From Streptomyces flavidovirens DSM 40150 (GTDB lineage: Bacteria > Actinomycetota > Actinomycetes > Streptomycetales > Streptomycetaceae): a stretch of DNA of 64,000 nucleotides. The notes under the pieces are model-generated. The model did not search any database. It worked only from the letters and a program-made list of their open reading frames with translations, and had not been told where the DNA came from. Positions within the stretch are counted from its first letter, which is position 1; each line of letters opens with the position of its first letter. The stretch is from contig NZ_KE386846.1 of assembly GCF_000429085.1 (NCBI RefSeq), forward strand, positions 62,001-126,000, in the 5' to 3' direction. Position numbers and translations under genes: made by a program. Positions 43,489 to 53,523 of the stretch are shown here, piece by piece.

Positions 43489-45087
43489 TCAGGAGACGCC
43501 GCGGCCCAGCTCCCACAACTGCAGGTCCGCCGAGGAGTTGAGTGCCCACTCGACGCCGGTGATGCTGTCGCGCGCGGCGACGTACTGCTTGCCCTGCCAC
43601 AGCGGCAGCACCGGTACGTCGTTGGCGACGATCTCCTGGATCCGCTCGAACGGCCCCGCGGCCGTGGCCCGGTCGGCCGCGCGGCGCGACTCGGGGATGA
43701 GCTTGTTCCTGGCTTCGCCGCTCACGTACGGGGAGTTGAGGAAGTTGTCCTTGTCCAGGAACGGCGCGACGTAGTTGTCGGCGTCCGGGAAGTCGGGGAA
43801 CCAGCCCATGCCGTAGACGGCGTACTCGCCGCGCTTCTGCTTGTCACGGAACTTCGACCACTCGGTGCCCTTGATGATGACGTCGAAGAGTTTCGTGGCG
43901 TTGAGCTGCTCCTGGAGCACCTCGAACTCCCTCTTCGTCGCCGGGCCGTAGTGGTCACTCGTGTAGTGCAGCGTCAGCTTCACCGGCGTGCTGATGCCGG
44001 CCGCGCCGAGGATGCCGGCGGCCTTGGGCCGGTTCGGCTCGCCGTACTTGTTGAAGAACGCGTTCTGGTGGCCGGTGATGGTGTTCGGGATGAGCGAGTA
44101 CAGCGGCTCGGCCGTCTGCGGGTAGACCTTGGTGGCGAGCTCGCCGCGGTCGACGACGGCGGCCAGCGCCTGGCGCACCGCCTTGCTCTTGACCGTGGAG
44201 TCGTCGGTGTCGAAGCCGAGGTAGCGGATTTCCAGGCCGGGCATCTCGACGAGTTCGATGCCCTCGGCGGGATTGTCCGACAGATCCTTGATCTGCTCGG
44301 GCTGCAGGGTGCGCGTCATCATGCTGATGTCGCCGTCCCGCAGCGCCTTCTCCATGGACCGGGCGTCGGTGAACGACCGCAGTTCGACCTTGTCGTTCTG
44401 GAGCTTCAAGTCGCCCTTGTAGTCGGGGTTCTTGGTGAAGACCGCCTTGACGACCCGGTCGCCCTCGGTCTCGGTCTTCAGCCTGTACGGGCCCGAGCCG
44501 TCGGCGGCGACGCCGGCGCGGAGCTTGTCCGCCGGGTACGTGTCGGAGTCGACGATGGCCGCGGCGGGCGTGGCGATCTTGTACGGGAACGTGGCGTCCG
44601 GCGTCTTGAGGTGGAAGACGATCTCGTGGTCGCCGTTGGTCTCGATCGTGTCGATGTTCGAGAGCAGGGCGACGGGACCGTTGTTGTTGTTGATCTTCAG
44701 GACGCGCTCGATCGAGAACTTGGCGTCCTCAGCGGTGATCGCGTCACCGTCGGCGAAGGTCAGCCCGCTGCGCAGGGTGCAGCGGTAGCTCTCGTTCTGG
44801 GTGTCGGTGAAGCCGCACTTGGAAGCCGCGTCCGGCACGGGCTCGCCGCCGCCTCGCGGGACGTGCACCAGCATCTGGACGGTCTGGCGGAGAACGTTCC
44901 AGGCACCCGCGTCATAGGCGAACGCGGGGTCGAAGGGTGCGGGCGCGTCCTTCGTGGCCACGAACTGGTCCGTGGTGCCCACGACAATGGCATCACCGCC
45001 CTTGCCGCCGCCCGGCCCGCCGCATCCGGCGAGCACGGGCGCCAGCAGGCCGATTACGGCCGGCAGCACCAAAGTCTTGCGGTTCAT
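43489..45087 (-). CDS. ABC-type oligopeptide-binding lipoprotein (SBP_bac_5), tandem copy 1
   Basis: A 532-residue paralogue of the downstream binding protein. The signal peptide MNRKTLVLPAVIGLLAPVLA ends with lipobox LAGC. Matching segments are YRCTLRSGLTFADGDAITAE, FHLKTPDATFPYKIA and the DSKAVRQA-like region (VKSKAVRQALAAVVDRG). ATG at 45087 follows AGGAGA and keeps the signal short. The copies are separated by only 87 bp and share the strand, so they arose by tandem duplication and are likely co-transcribed. Substrates may be peptides or nickel-like complexes. Confidence 0.88.
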   Translation of the reverse strand: MNRKTLVLPAVIGLLAPVLAGCGGPGGGKGGDAIVVGTTDQFVATKDAPAPFDPAFAYDAGAWNVLRQTVQMLVHVPRGGGEPVPDAASKCGFTDTQNESYRCTLRSGLTFADGDAITAEDAKFSIERVLKINNNNGPVALLSNIDTIETNGDHEIVFHLKTPDATFPYKIATPAAAIVDSDTYPADKLRAGVAADGSGPYRLKTETEGDRVVKAVFTKNPDYKGDLKLQNDKVELRSFTDARSMEKALRDGDISMMTRTLQPEQIKDLSDNPAEGIELVEMPGLEIRYLGFDTDDSTVKSKAVRQALAAVVDRGELATKVYPQTAEPLYSLIPNTITGHQNAFFNKYGEPNRPKAAGILGAAGISTPVKLTLHYTSDHYGPATKREFEVLQEQLNATKLFDVIIKGTEWSKFRDKQKRGEYAVYGMGWFPDFPDADNYVAPFLDKDNFLNSPYVSGEARNKLIPESRRAADRATAAGPFERIQEIVANDVPVLPLWQGKQYVAARDSITGVEWALNSSADLQLWELGRGVS

Positions 45088-45105
45088 CCTGGACGTTCTC
45101 CTCAT

Positions 45106-45584
45106 CCGGCACTGAGTTACAGCGGTGTACGGGATACTCCGCCGCGGCCGCCCGGTCGGGGCGGAGCGATCGGGCCGGGATCAGAGCGATCGGTTCTGTG
45201 GTCCCAGCAACTGGTTGAGCGCTGGGGCACATGGTGGTGCGGCGAAGTTCTCGTGTTGAGATTAGTGGGGATCGCCGGGGAGGCCGGACCAGGGCAGGGC
45301 CGACCCGTTATCGGCCCGCGATCATCAATCGCCATGGGGTGGGGCGGTGGGGCCGGAATGATTCGTACACCACTCCACCAATCGGGACACAAGGACGCCA
45401 AATACGGCCTCTCATGGGCGCTTTGGCGCCGCCCCGCGCCTCGCGGCGCGGCCGGGGGGTGACCAAGCTCACCCGGTGAATAGTTTTGTTCCGCTGCGCA
45501 TTTCTATTTCCGTGTGTCACGGAAAATGCACGGTCCAATGCCGAGAGTTCCGCCCGAATAGCGAAAGCACGCTCGGTGTACGGG
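45106..45584. other. gene-free region upstream of the binding-protein pair
   Basis: This 479-bp gap has no convincing gene. It contains a GC hairpin (CCGCGCC at 45434-45440 with GGCGCGG at 45445-45451) and a less GC-rich hairpin at 45507-45525 (TTTCCGTG with CACGGAAA, 3-nt loop). The part near 45480-45540 has unusually many A and T bases. It probably holds the promoter of the binding-protein pair and the end of the HAD gene's transcript. Confidence 0.5.
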
Positions 45585-46286
45585 TCAGTTCATTCGTGTG
45601 ATCAGCGTGGTGAGAAAAGCGAGATCCACTTCTTCGAGCGATCCCACGACCACCCGGCCGCGCGCGGGCGCGATCGGCGCGACGGACGGTACGGCCACCA
45701 CGCGGCAGCCGGCGGCCTCGGCGGCCGCCACACCGGTCGCCGTGTCCTCGACGACCGCGCATCTCCAGGGGTCGGCACCGAGCCGGGCCGCGGCGTGCAG
45801 ATACGGGTCCGGGTGCGGCTTCGTACGGGCCACCTCGTCCCCCGCGACCGTGAGCGCGAACATCTCGGGGCCCAGCGTCTCCAGGACGCGGTCGATGATG
45901 CGCCGGTGCGAGGCGGACACCAGAGCGGTGGGCACCTCGTGCGCGGCCAGTTCCGTGAGCAGCCGCGCCGCACCGGGCATCAGCGGCACGCCGTGCCCGA
46001 TGCGCTTCTCGAAGCGGTCGTTGAGCAGCACCGTGAGCTCGGGCAGCGTGATGTCCGCGCCGGTGACCTCAATGAGATAACCCGCGCTGCGCGTCATCGG
46101 CCCGCCGACGACCACGTCGCGCCACGCCTCGTCCAGCACATGCCCCAGGTCGGCGAAGACCTCCGCCTCGACCTCCCACCAGAATCCCTCGGTGTCGACC
46201 AGGGTGCCGTCCATGTCGAGGAAAACAGCCTGCAGTGCGGAGCCTTCGGCCGTACGGGTACTGGGCGCGGGGACGGTGCTGGTCAT
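45585..46286 (-). CDS. HAD-superfamily phosphatase, beta-phosphoglucomutase-like
   Basis: A 233-residue hydrolase. HAD motif I is VFLDMDGTLVDTEG (nucleophile Asp24, acid Asp26), motif II includes LVSASHRRIID, and motif III/IV is KPHPDPYLHAAARLGADPWRCAVVEDTATGV. The helical cap after motif I marks the beta-phosphoglucomutase/phosphatase branch. It would act on sugar phosphates or similar metabolites. It lies 99 bp downstream of metH on the same strand, with a hairpin between. Confidence 0.9.
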   Translation of the reverse strand: MTSTVPAPSTRTAEGSALQAVFLDMDGTLVDTEGFWWEVEAEVFADLGHVLDEAWRDVVVGGPMTRSAGYLIEVTGADITLPELTVLLNDRFEKRIGHGVPLMPGAARLLTELAAHEVPTALVSASHRRIIDRVLETLGPEMFALTVAGDEVARTKPHPDPYLHAAARLGADPWRCAVVEDTATGVAAAEAAGCRVVAVPSVAPIAPARGRVVVGSLEEVDLAFLTTLITRMN

Positions 46287-46362
46287 CCGGGCACACCTCC
46301 TGAAGGGACGAGAAGGCCGGCCGTCTCCCCAGGTGGGAAGGCGACCGGCCTGCGCTGGACCG

Positions 46363-46379
46363 ACCAGTGTACGACTGGT
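46363..46379 (-). terminator. short hairpin downstream of metH
   Basis: ACCAGT (46363-46368) pairs with ACTGGT (46374-46379) over a 5-nt loop, right after the metH stop at 46386. Weak alone, but it sits at the usual terminator position. Confidence 0.4.
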
Positions 46380-46385
46380 CCGGCT

Positions 46386-49300
46386 CTAGCGCGCGTTGAA
46401 GTACTTCGCCTCGGGGTGGTGGATGACGATCGCGTCGGTGGACTGTTCCGGGTGCAGCTGGAACTCCTCCGACAGGTGGACGCCGATCCGCTCCGGCCGG
46501 AGAAGGTCCGCGATCTTCGCGCGGTCCTCCAGGTCGGGGCAGGCGCCGTAACCGAGCGAGAAGCGCGCGCCGCGGTACTTCAGCGCGAACATGTCCTCGA
46601 CGGCGGCCGGGTCTTCGGCGCCGAAGCCGAGTTCGCTGCGGACCCGGGCGTGCCAGTACTCGGCGAGCGCCTCCGCCAACTGGACGGACAGTCCGTGCAG
46701 TTCGAGGTAGTCACGGTAGGAGTTCGACTCGAACAGCTCGGCCGTCGCCTCGCCGATCTTCGATCCCACGGTGACGACCTGGAGGCCGACCACGTCGGTC
46801 TCGCCGGACTCCTCCGGGCGGAAGAAGTCGGCGAGGCACAGGCGGCGGCCGCGGCGCTGACGCGGGAAGGTGAAGCGGGTGCGCTCGGAACCGTCCTCGT
46901 TCAGGAGGATCAGGTCGTCGCCCTTGGAGTGGCAGGGGAAGTAGCCGTAGACGACGGCGGCTTCGAGCAGGTTCCTGGTGTGGAGCTGCTCCAGCCAGCC
47001 GCGCAGCCGGGGGCGGCCCTCGGTCTCGACGAGCTCTTCGTACGTCGGCCCGTCACCGGTCCGTGCCTGCTTGAGGCCCCACTGGCCCTTGAACAGCGCG
47101 CCCTCGTCGAGCCAGGAGGCGTACTCATTCAGGCCGATGCCCTTGACGACGCGGGTGCCCCAGAACGGCGGTTCGGGGATCCGGTTGTCGACGGCGACGT
47201 CGGAGCGTACGGACCCCTCGGGCTCTTCGACTTCGAGCACGGCGGTCGTGGCCGTCTTGGGGACGCGGCGCTGCTTGAGCTCGGGGAGCTTGGCGCCGGG
47301 GACGCCGCGCTTGACGCCGATCAGGGCGTCCATCAGGCGCAGGCCCTCGAACGCGTCACGGGCGTAGCGGACTTCGCCGTCGTAGATCTCGTGGAGGTCC
47401 TGTTCGACGTACGCCCGTGTCAGCGCGGCGCCGCCGAGGATGACGGGGAAGTCGGCGGCCATCTTGCGCTGGTTGAGCTCCTGGAGGTTCTCCTTCATGA
47501 TCACGGTCGACTTGACCAGGAGACCGGACATGCCGATGACGTCGGCGCGGTGTTCCTCGGCGGCTTCCAGGATCGCGGAGACGGGCTGCTTGATGCCGAG
47601 GTTGACGACGGTGTAGCCGTTGTTGGACAGGATGATGTCGACGAGGTTCTTGCCGATGTCGTGGACGTCGCCGCGGACGGTGGCGAGCACGATCGTGCCC
47701 TTGCCCTCGTCGTCGGTCTTCTCCATGTGCGGCTCCAGGTAAGCCACCGCGGACTTCATGACCTCGGCGGACTGGAGCACGAACGGCAACTGCATCTGGC
47801 CGGAGCCGAAGAGCTCGCCGACGACCTTCATGCCCTCAAGGAGCGTGTCGTTGACGATGTCGAGGGCCGGGCGCTCGGCCAGGGCCTCGTCGAGGTCGGC
47901 CTCCAGGCCCTTCTTCTCGCCGTCGATGATGCGGCGCTGGAGCCGCTCGTCGAGCGGCAGCGCCAGGAGTTCCTCGGCCTTGCCGGCCTTCATCGACTTC
48001 GTGTCGACGCCCTCGAACAGCTCAAGGAACCGCTGCAGCGGGTCGTAGCCCTCCGCGCGGCGGTCGTGGATCAGGTCGAGGGCGACCTTGATCTGCTCCT
48101 CGTCGAGGCGGGCGATGGGCAGGATCTTGCTCGCGTGCACGATCGCCGAGTCGAGGCCCGCCTTCACGCACTCGTCGAGGAAGACGGAGTTCAGGACGAT
48201 GCGGGCGGCCGGGTTGAGACCGAAGGAGATGTTCGACAGGCCGAGCGTCGTCTGGACGTCGGGGTGGCGCCGCTTCAGCTCGCGGATGGCCTCGATCGTG
48301 TTGACGCCGTCCTTGCGGGACTCCTCCTGGCCGGTGCAGATGGTGAAGGTGAGGCAGTCGATGAGGATGTCCGACTCGTGGATGCCCCAGTTGCCGGTCA
48401 GGTCGGCGATGATCCGCTCGGCGACGGCGACCTTGTGCTCGACCGTGCGGGCCTGGCCCTCCTCGTCGATGGTCAGCGCCATCAGCGCGGCGCCGTGCTC
48501 CCGCGCCAGCTTGGTGACCTTCTGGAACCGGGACTCCGGCCCGTCGCCGTCCTCGTAGTTGACCGAGTTGATGACCGCGCGCCCGCCCAGCTTCTCCAGG
48601 CCGGCCCGCAGGACGTCCAGCTCGGTGGAGTCCAGCACGATGGGCAGGGTGGACGCGGTCGCGAACCGGCCCGCCAGCTCCGCCATGTCGGCGGCGCCGT
48701 CACGCCCCACGTAGTCGACGCAGAGGTCGAGCATGTGCGCGCCCTCGCGGATCTGGTCGCGGGCCATCTCCACGCAGTCGTCCCAGCGGCCCTCCAGCAT
48801 GGCCTCGCGGAACTTCTTCGACCCGTTGGCGTTCGTACGCTCGCCGATGGCCAGGTACGACGTGTCCTGGCGGAAGGGGACGGTCTGGTAGAGCGAGGCG
48901 GCGCCGGGCTCGGGGCGCGGGTCGCGGGCGGCCGGGGTGAGGTCGCGTACCCGCTCGACGACCTGGCGCAGGTGCTCGGGCGTCGTACCGCAGCAGCCGC
49001 CCACCAGGGACAGGCCGTACTCGCGTACGAAGGCCTCCTGGGCGTCGGCCAGCTCGGCGGCCGACAGGGGGTAGTGCGCGCCGTTGCTGCCCAGGACGGG
49101 GAGGCCGGCGTTGGGCATGGCGGAGAGCGGGACGCGCGAGTGGCGGGCGAGGTAGCGCAGGTGCTCGCTCATCTCGGCGGGGCCGGTGGCGCAGTTCAGG
49201 CCGATCATGTCGATGCCGAGCGGCTCCAGCGCGGTGAGCGCGGCGCCGATCTCGGAGCCGAGGAGCATGGTGCCGGTGGTCTCGACCGTCACGGAGCAGA

Positions 49301-49904
49301 TCAGGGGGACGCTGATGCCGGCGACGTCCATGGCGCGGCGGGCACCGATGATCGCGGACTTCGTCTGGAGCAGGTCCTGGGTGGTCTCCACCAGGAGCGC
49401 GTCCGCGCCGCCCGCGAGCATGCCCTCGGCGTTCTGCTGGTAGGCGTCGCGCAGCGTGAGGTACGGGGCGTGGCCCAGCGTGGGCAGCTTGGTGCCGGGG
49501 CCCATCGAGCCGAGCACCCAGCGCTGGCGGCCGTCCCTGGCCGCGAACTCGTCGGCGACCTCGCGGGCGATGCGGGCGCCCGACTCGGACAGCTCGAAGA
49601 CGCGCTCGGGAATGTCGTACTCGGCAAGCGCGGCGAAGTTGGCGCCGAAGGTGTTGGTCTCGACGCAGTCCACGCCGACCGCGAAGTACTCCTCGTGGAC
49701 GGTGCGCACGATGTCGGGGCGGGTGATGTTGAGGATCTCGTTGCAGCCTTCGAGGTTCTCGAAGTCCTCCAGGCTGGGGTCCTGCGCCTGCAGCATGGTG
49801 CCCATCGCCCCGTCGGCGACCACGACCCGGCTGGCGAGTGCTTCGCGGAGGGCGTCTGCGCGGCTGCTGTGGCTGGCAGGCGTGGGGGTTGGCAACGAGG
49901 CCAT
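46386..49904 (-). CDS. metH: cobalamin-dependent methionine synthase MetH
   Basis: A 1172-residue enzyme with the full MetH order. It has a homocysteine-binding domain with the zinc-ligand pair in GGCCGTTPEHL, a folate-binding domain (LDLCVDYVGRDGAADMAELA), a cobalamin-binding module (RGDVHDIGKNLVDIILSNNG, with His as the cobalt ligand) and a C-terminal reactivation domain (YGACPDLEDRAKIADLL). It makes methionine from homocysteine and methyl-tetrahydrofolate. ATG at 49904 begins the conserved domain; the frame upstream is not typical. A structured leader upstream may regulate it. Confidence 0.95.
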   Translation of the reverse strand: MASLPTPTPASHSSRADALREALASRVVVADGAMGTMLQAQDPSLEDFENLEGCNEILNITRPDIVRTVHEEYFAVGVDCVETNTFGANFAALAEYDIPERVFELSESGARIAREVADEFAARDGRQRWVLGSMGPGTKLPTLGHAPYLTLRDAYQQNAEGMLAGGADALLVETTQDLLQTKSAIIGARRAMDVAGISVPLICSVTVETTGTMLLGSEIGAALTALEPLGIDMIGLNCATGPAEMSEHLRYLARHSRVPLSAMPNAGLPVLGSNGAHYPLSAAELADAQEAFVREYGLSLVGGCCGTTPEHLRQVVERVRDLTPAARDPRPEPGAASLYQTVPFRQDTSYLAIGERTNANGSKKFREAMLEGRWDDCVEMARDQIREGAHMLDLCVDYVGRDGAADMAELAGRFATASTLPIVLDSTELDVLRAGLEKLGGRAVINSVNYEDGDGPESRFQKVTKLAREHGAALMALTIDEEGQARTVEHKVAVAERIIADLTGNWGIHESDILIDCLTFTICTGQEESRKDGVNTIEAIRELKRRHPDVQTTLGLSNISFGLNPAARIVLNSVFLDECVKAGLDSAIVHASKILPIARLDEEQIKVALDLIHDRRAEGYDPLQRFLELFEGVDTKSMKAGKAEELLALPLDERLQRRIIDGEKKGLEADLDEALAERPALDIVNDTLLEGMKVVGELFGSGQMQLPFVLQSAEVMKSAVAYLEPHMEKTDDEGKGTIVLATVRGDVHDIGKNLVDIILSNNGYTVVNLGIKQPVSAILEAAEEHRADVIGMSGLLVKSTVIMKENLQELNQRKMAADFPVILGGAALTRAYVEQDLHEIYDGEVRYARDAFEGLRLMDALIGVKRGVPGAKLPELKQRRVPKTATTAVLEVEEPEGSVRSDVAVDNRIPEPPFWGTRVVKGIGLNEYASWLDEGALFKGQWGLKQARTGDGPTYEELVETEGRPRLRGWLEQLHTRNLLEAAVVYGYFPCHSKGDDLILLNEDGSERTRFTFPRQRRGRRLCLADFFRPEESGETDVVGLQVVTVGSKIGEATAELFESNSYRDYLELHGLSVQLAEALAEYWHARVRSELGFGAEDPAAVEDMFALKYRGARFSLGYGACPDLEDRAKIADLLRPERIGVHLSEEFQLHPEQSTDAIVIHHPEAKYFNAR

Positions 49905-49920
49905 GGATCTGCTCCCTGGA

Positions 49921-49987
49921 GTGCGACGGCTGTCGGCTTTGCGCCTTCCCGGCGGAAGGCGCACCTGGCCAGCGTAGCCGTGACCCC
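49921..49987 (-). promoter_or_regulatory. structured leader upstream of metH (candidate riboregulatory element)
   Basis: On the minus strand the metH leader folds with a 10-bp hairpin (49940-49949 with 49954-49963; loop GCCG), and flanking ACGGCT and AGCCGT (49978-49983 and 49925-49930) can pair around it, giving an enclosing stem. It ends about 17 nt before the metH start. It does not match a cobalamin riboswitch by inspection, and SAM-type motifs are not convincing. It may still control metH by sensing a metabolite. Confidence 0.4.
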
Positions 49988-50104
49988 GTCCGTGGCGTGA
50001 AGTCGTCCCACGGGCCGGACGGCGTCATGTCCGCGTCGTGTTCTGATGGCCGGCGATCGCCGGGCGGGCCCCGGGCGGTGCCGCCAGGTCGGCATGAACC
50101 GATA

Positions 50105-50121
50105 GTGTTCAGCATTGTCGA
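50105..50121. promoter_or_regulatory. GylR operator-like site upstream of gylR
   Basis: GTGTTCAGCATTGTCGA lies 22 bp upstream of the gylR start and matches, in inverse orientation, the 17-bp site at 51010-51026 upstream of glpF at 15 of 17 positions. A shared site before gylR and before the glycerol operon fits autoregulation by GylR. Confidence 0.6.
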
Positions 50122-50143
50122 ACCGAGGTGGAGGTGGCCGAGC

Positions 50144-50908
50144 GTGGCGAAGAACATCCAGTCGCTCGAGCGGGCGGCGGCGATGCTGCGCCTGCTTGCG
50201 GGAGGCGAGCGCAGGCTCGGCCTGTCCGAAGTGGCCTCGTCCCTCGGTCTTGCCAAGGGTACGGCCCACGGCATCCTGCGCACCCTCCAGGCAGAGGGTT
50301 TTGTCGAGCAGGACCCGGCCTCGGGCCGCTATCAGCTCGGCGCCGAGCTGCTGCGCCTGGGCAGCACCTATCTGGACGTACACGAGCTGCGCGCCCGCGC
50401 GCTGGTGTGGACGGACGACCTGGCCCGCTCCAGCGGCGAGAGTGTCTATCTGGGCGTACTGCACCAGAAGGGCGTACTGATCGTCCACCACGTCTTCCGT
50501 CCGGACGACAGCCGGCAGGTGCTCGAAGTCGGGGCGATGCAGCCGCTGCACTCCTCCGCGCTGGGCAAGGTGCTGTCGGCGTACGACCCGGTGGCGCACA
50601 ACGAGGTCGTCGAGAACGAGCGCAAGACCTTCACCCCGCACACGATCACGGACGTGCGGGACTTCGAGGCGGTGCTCGACCTGACGCGGGCGCGCGGCTG
50701 GGCCGCCGACGTGGAGGAGACCTGGGACGGGGTGGCCTCGATCGCCGCCCCCATCCACGACCGCCGGCGGATGCCGGTCGGCGCCGTCGGCATCACCGGC
50801 GCGGTGGAGCGGCTCCGTGAGGGCCAGGATCTGCGCGGCGACCTCGTCGCGGCCGTACGGGACTGCGCCCGCGCGGTGTCGCGGGACCTGGGCGCCAGCC
50901 GCTTCTGA
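50144..50908 (+). CDS. gylR: glycerol operon regulator GylR (IclR family)
   Basis: A 254-residue IclR-type regulator, the same length as S. coelicolor GylR. The N-terminal winged HTH (IQSLERAAAMLRLLAGGERR and SLGLAKGTAHGILRTLQAEG) is followed by the ligand-binding domain, with PLHSSALGKVLSAYD. GylR represses the glycerol genes unless glycerol-3-phosphate is present. GTG at 50144 fits that length; the upstream frame overlaps metH. Its own promoter and that of glpF carry matching operator-like sites. Confidence 0.95.
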   Translation: MAKNIQSLERAAAMLRLLAGGERRLGLSEVASSLGLAKGTAHGILRTLQAEGFVEQDPASGRYQLGAELLRLGSTYLDVHELRARALVWTDDLARSSGESVYLGVLHQKGVLIVHHVFRPDDSRQVLEVGAMQPLHSSALGKVLSAYDPVAHNEVVENERKTFTPHTITDVRDFEAVLDLTRARGWAADVEETWDGVASIAAPIHDRRRMPVGAVGITGAVERLREGQDLRGDLVAAVRDCARAVSRDLGASRF

Positions 50909-51009
50909 GGCGCGTTCCGCTCTCTCCTGCCAGGCTGGTAACGATCGGGAAACCGGTCACGGAACTCTTGACGTGCGTGTTAACCGAGGACAAAACTGCC
51001 GTTCATCGG

Positions 51010-51026
51010 TCGGCAATGCCGAACAC
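51010..51026. promoter_or_regulatory. GylR operator-like site upstream of glpF
   Basis: TCGGCAATGCCGAACAC carries a TCGGC-AAT-GCCGA palindrome and matches the inverted form of the 50105-50121 site. A partial copy (CCGGCAATAC) follows at 51030-51039. A candidate -10 (TAGAGT) lies at 51044-51049, so binding here would block transcription of glpF-glpK-glpD. Confidence 0.6.
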
Positions 51027-51152
51027 CTACCGGCAATACGCGCTAGAGTGTGGCAACGCCAAGGGACCGGCTAGGCCCTCACCGAGGGCGCGGACCACCC
51101 GGAGGGACCCGGGGTTCGCCTTTCCCCTGGACGAAGGACAAAGGAGTCGCGG

Positions 51153-51941
51153 GTGTCCAGCTCCGACATCTTCATCGGCGAGATCATTGGTACCGCCGTG
51201 CTCATCCTGCTCGGCGGCGGCGTGGTCGCCGCCGTCGTACTCAAGCGCTCGAAGGCGCAGAACGCCGGCTGGCTCGCCATCACCTTCGGGTGGGGATTCG
51301 CCGTCATGACCGCCGTCTACATGACCGGCAGCCTCTCCGGCGCCCACCTCAACCCGGCGGTCACGGTCGGCATCGCGATCAAGGACGGCGACTGGAGCAA
51401 CGTTCCGGTCTACTTCGCCGGCCAGATACTCGGCGCCATGATCGGCGCGACCCTGGTCTGGATCGCGTACTACGGCCAGTTCCAGGCCCATCTCAGGGAC
51501 CCGGAGATCCTCGCGGCGCAGCCCGCCGAAGAGGGCCTGGTCGACCAGAAGGCCGCACCCAAGGCCGGCCCCGTGCTCGGCATCTTCTCCACCGGGCCCG
51601 AGGTCCGGAACGTCTGGCAGAACCTCGCCACCGAGATCATCGGCACGGTCGTGCTCGTCCTCGCGGTGCTCACGCAGGGCCTCAACGACAGCGGCAAGGG
51701 CCTCGGCGCCGTCGGCGGACTGATGGTCGCCCTCGTCGTGGTCGGCATCGGCCTCTCGCTCGGCGGCCCGACCGGTTACGCGATCAACCCGGCCCGTGAC
51801 CTGGGGCCGCGCATCGTGCACGCCCTGCTCCCGCTGCCGAACAAGGGCGGCTCCGACTGGAGCTACGCCTGGATCCCCGTCGTCGGACCGCTGGTCGGCG
51901 GAGCCATCGCCGCGGGTATCTACACCATCGCGTTCGCCTGA
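51153..51941 (+). CDS. glpF: glycerol uptake facilitator GlpF (MIP family)
   Basis: A 262-residue aquaglyceroporin with six membrane helices and the two NPA boxes, SGAHLNPAVTVG in the first half and GYAINPARDLGPR in the second. Arg after the second NPA fits glycerol selectivity. It lets glycerol in for phosphorylation by GlpK, encoded 40 bp downstream. The GTG start has an AAAGGAG ribosome site. It is first in the glycerol operon and sits behind a GylR site. Confidence 0.94.
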   Translation: MSSSDIFIGEIIGTAVLILLGGGVVAAVVLKRSKAQNAGWLAITFGWGFAVMTAVYMTGSLSGAHLNPAVTVGIAIKDGDWSNVPVYFAGQILGAMIGATLVWIAYYGQFQAHLRDPEILAAQPAEEGLVDQKAAPKAGPVLGIFSTGPEVRNVWQNLATEIIGTVVLVLAVLTQGLNDSGKGLGAVGGLMVALVVVGIGLSLGGPTGYAINPARDLGPRIVHALLPLPNKGGSDWSYAWIPVVGPLVGGAIAAGIYTIAFA

Positions 51942-51981
51942 GCCGACCGGCCGACCCTCTACAGACCTCCGGGAGCACACC

Positions 51982-53508
<1,527 letters not shown>

Positions 53509-53523
53509 CGAGGAGTTACGAAA

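Noticed and set aside
41785..45462. A 1225-codon plus-strand frame
   Set aside because: Antisense shadow of the two binding-protein genes, which have lipobox signals, family motifs and ribosome sites.
45486..50000. A 1504-codon open frame on the plus strand
   Set aside because: It is the antisense shadow of metH and the HAD gene. In GC-rich streptomycete DNA the frame opposite a coding strand stays open. Its product is Val/Gly/Leu/Asp-rich with no domain.
49905..50143. Cobalamin riboswitch upstream of metH
   Set aside because: The leader is short and I cannot find a B12 box or the multi-stem core. Only a local structured element is reported.
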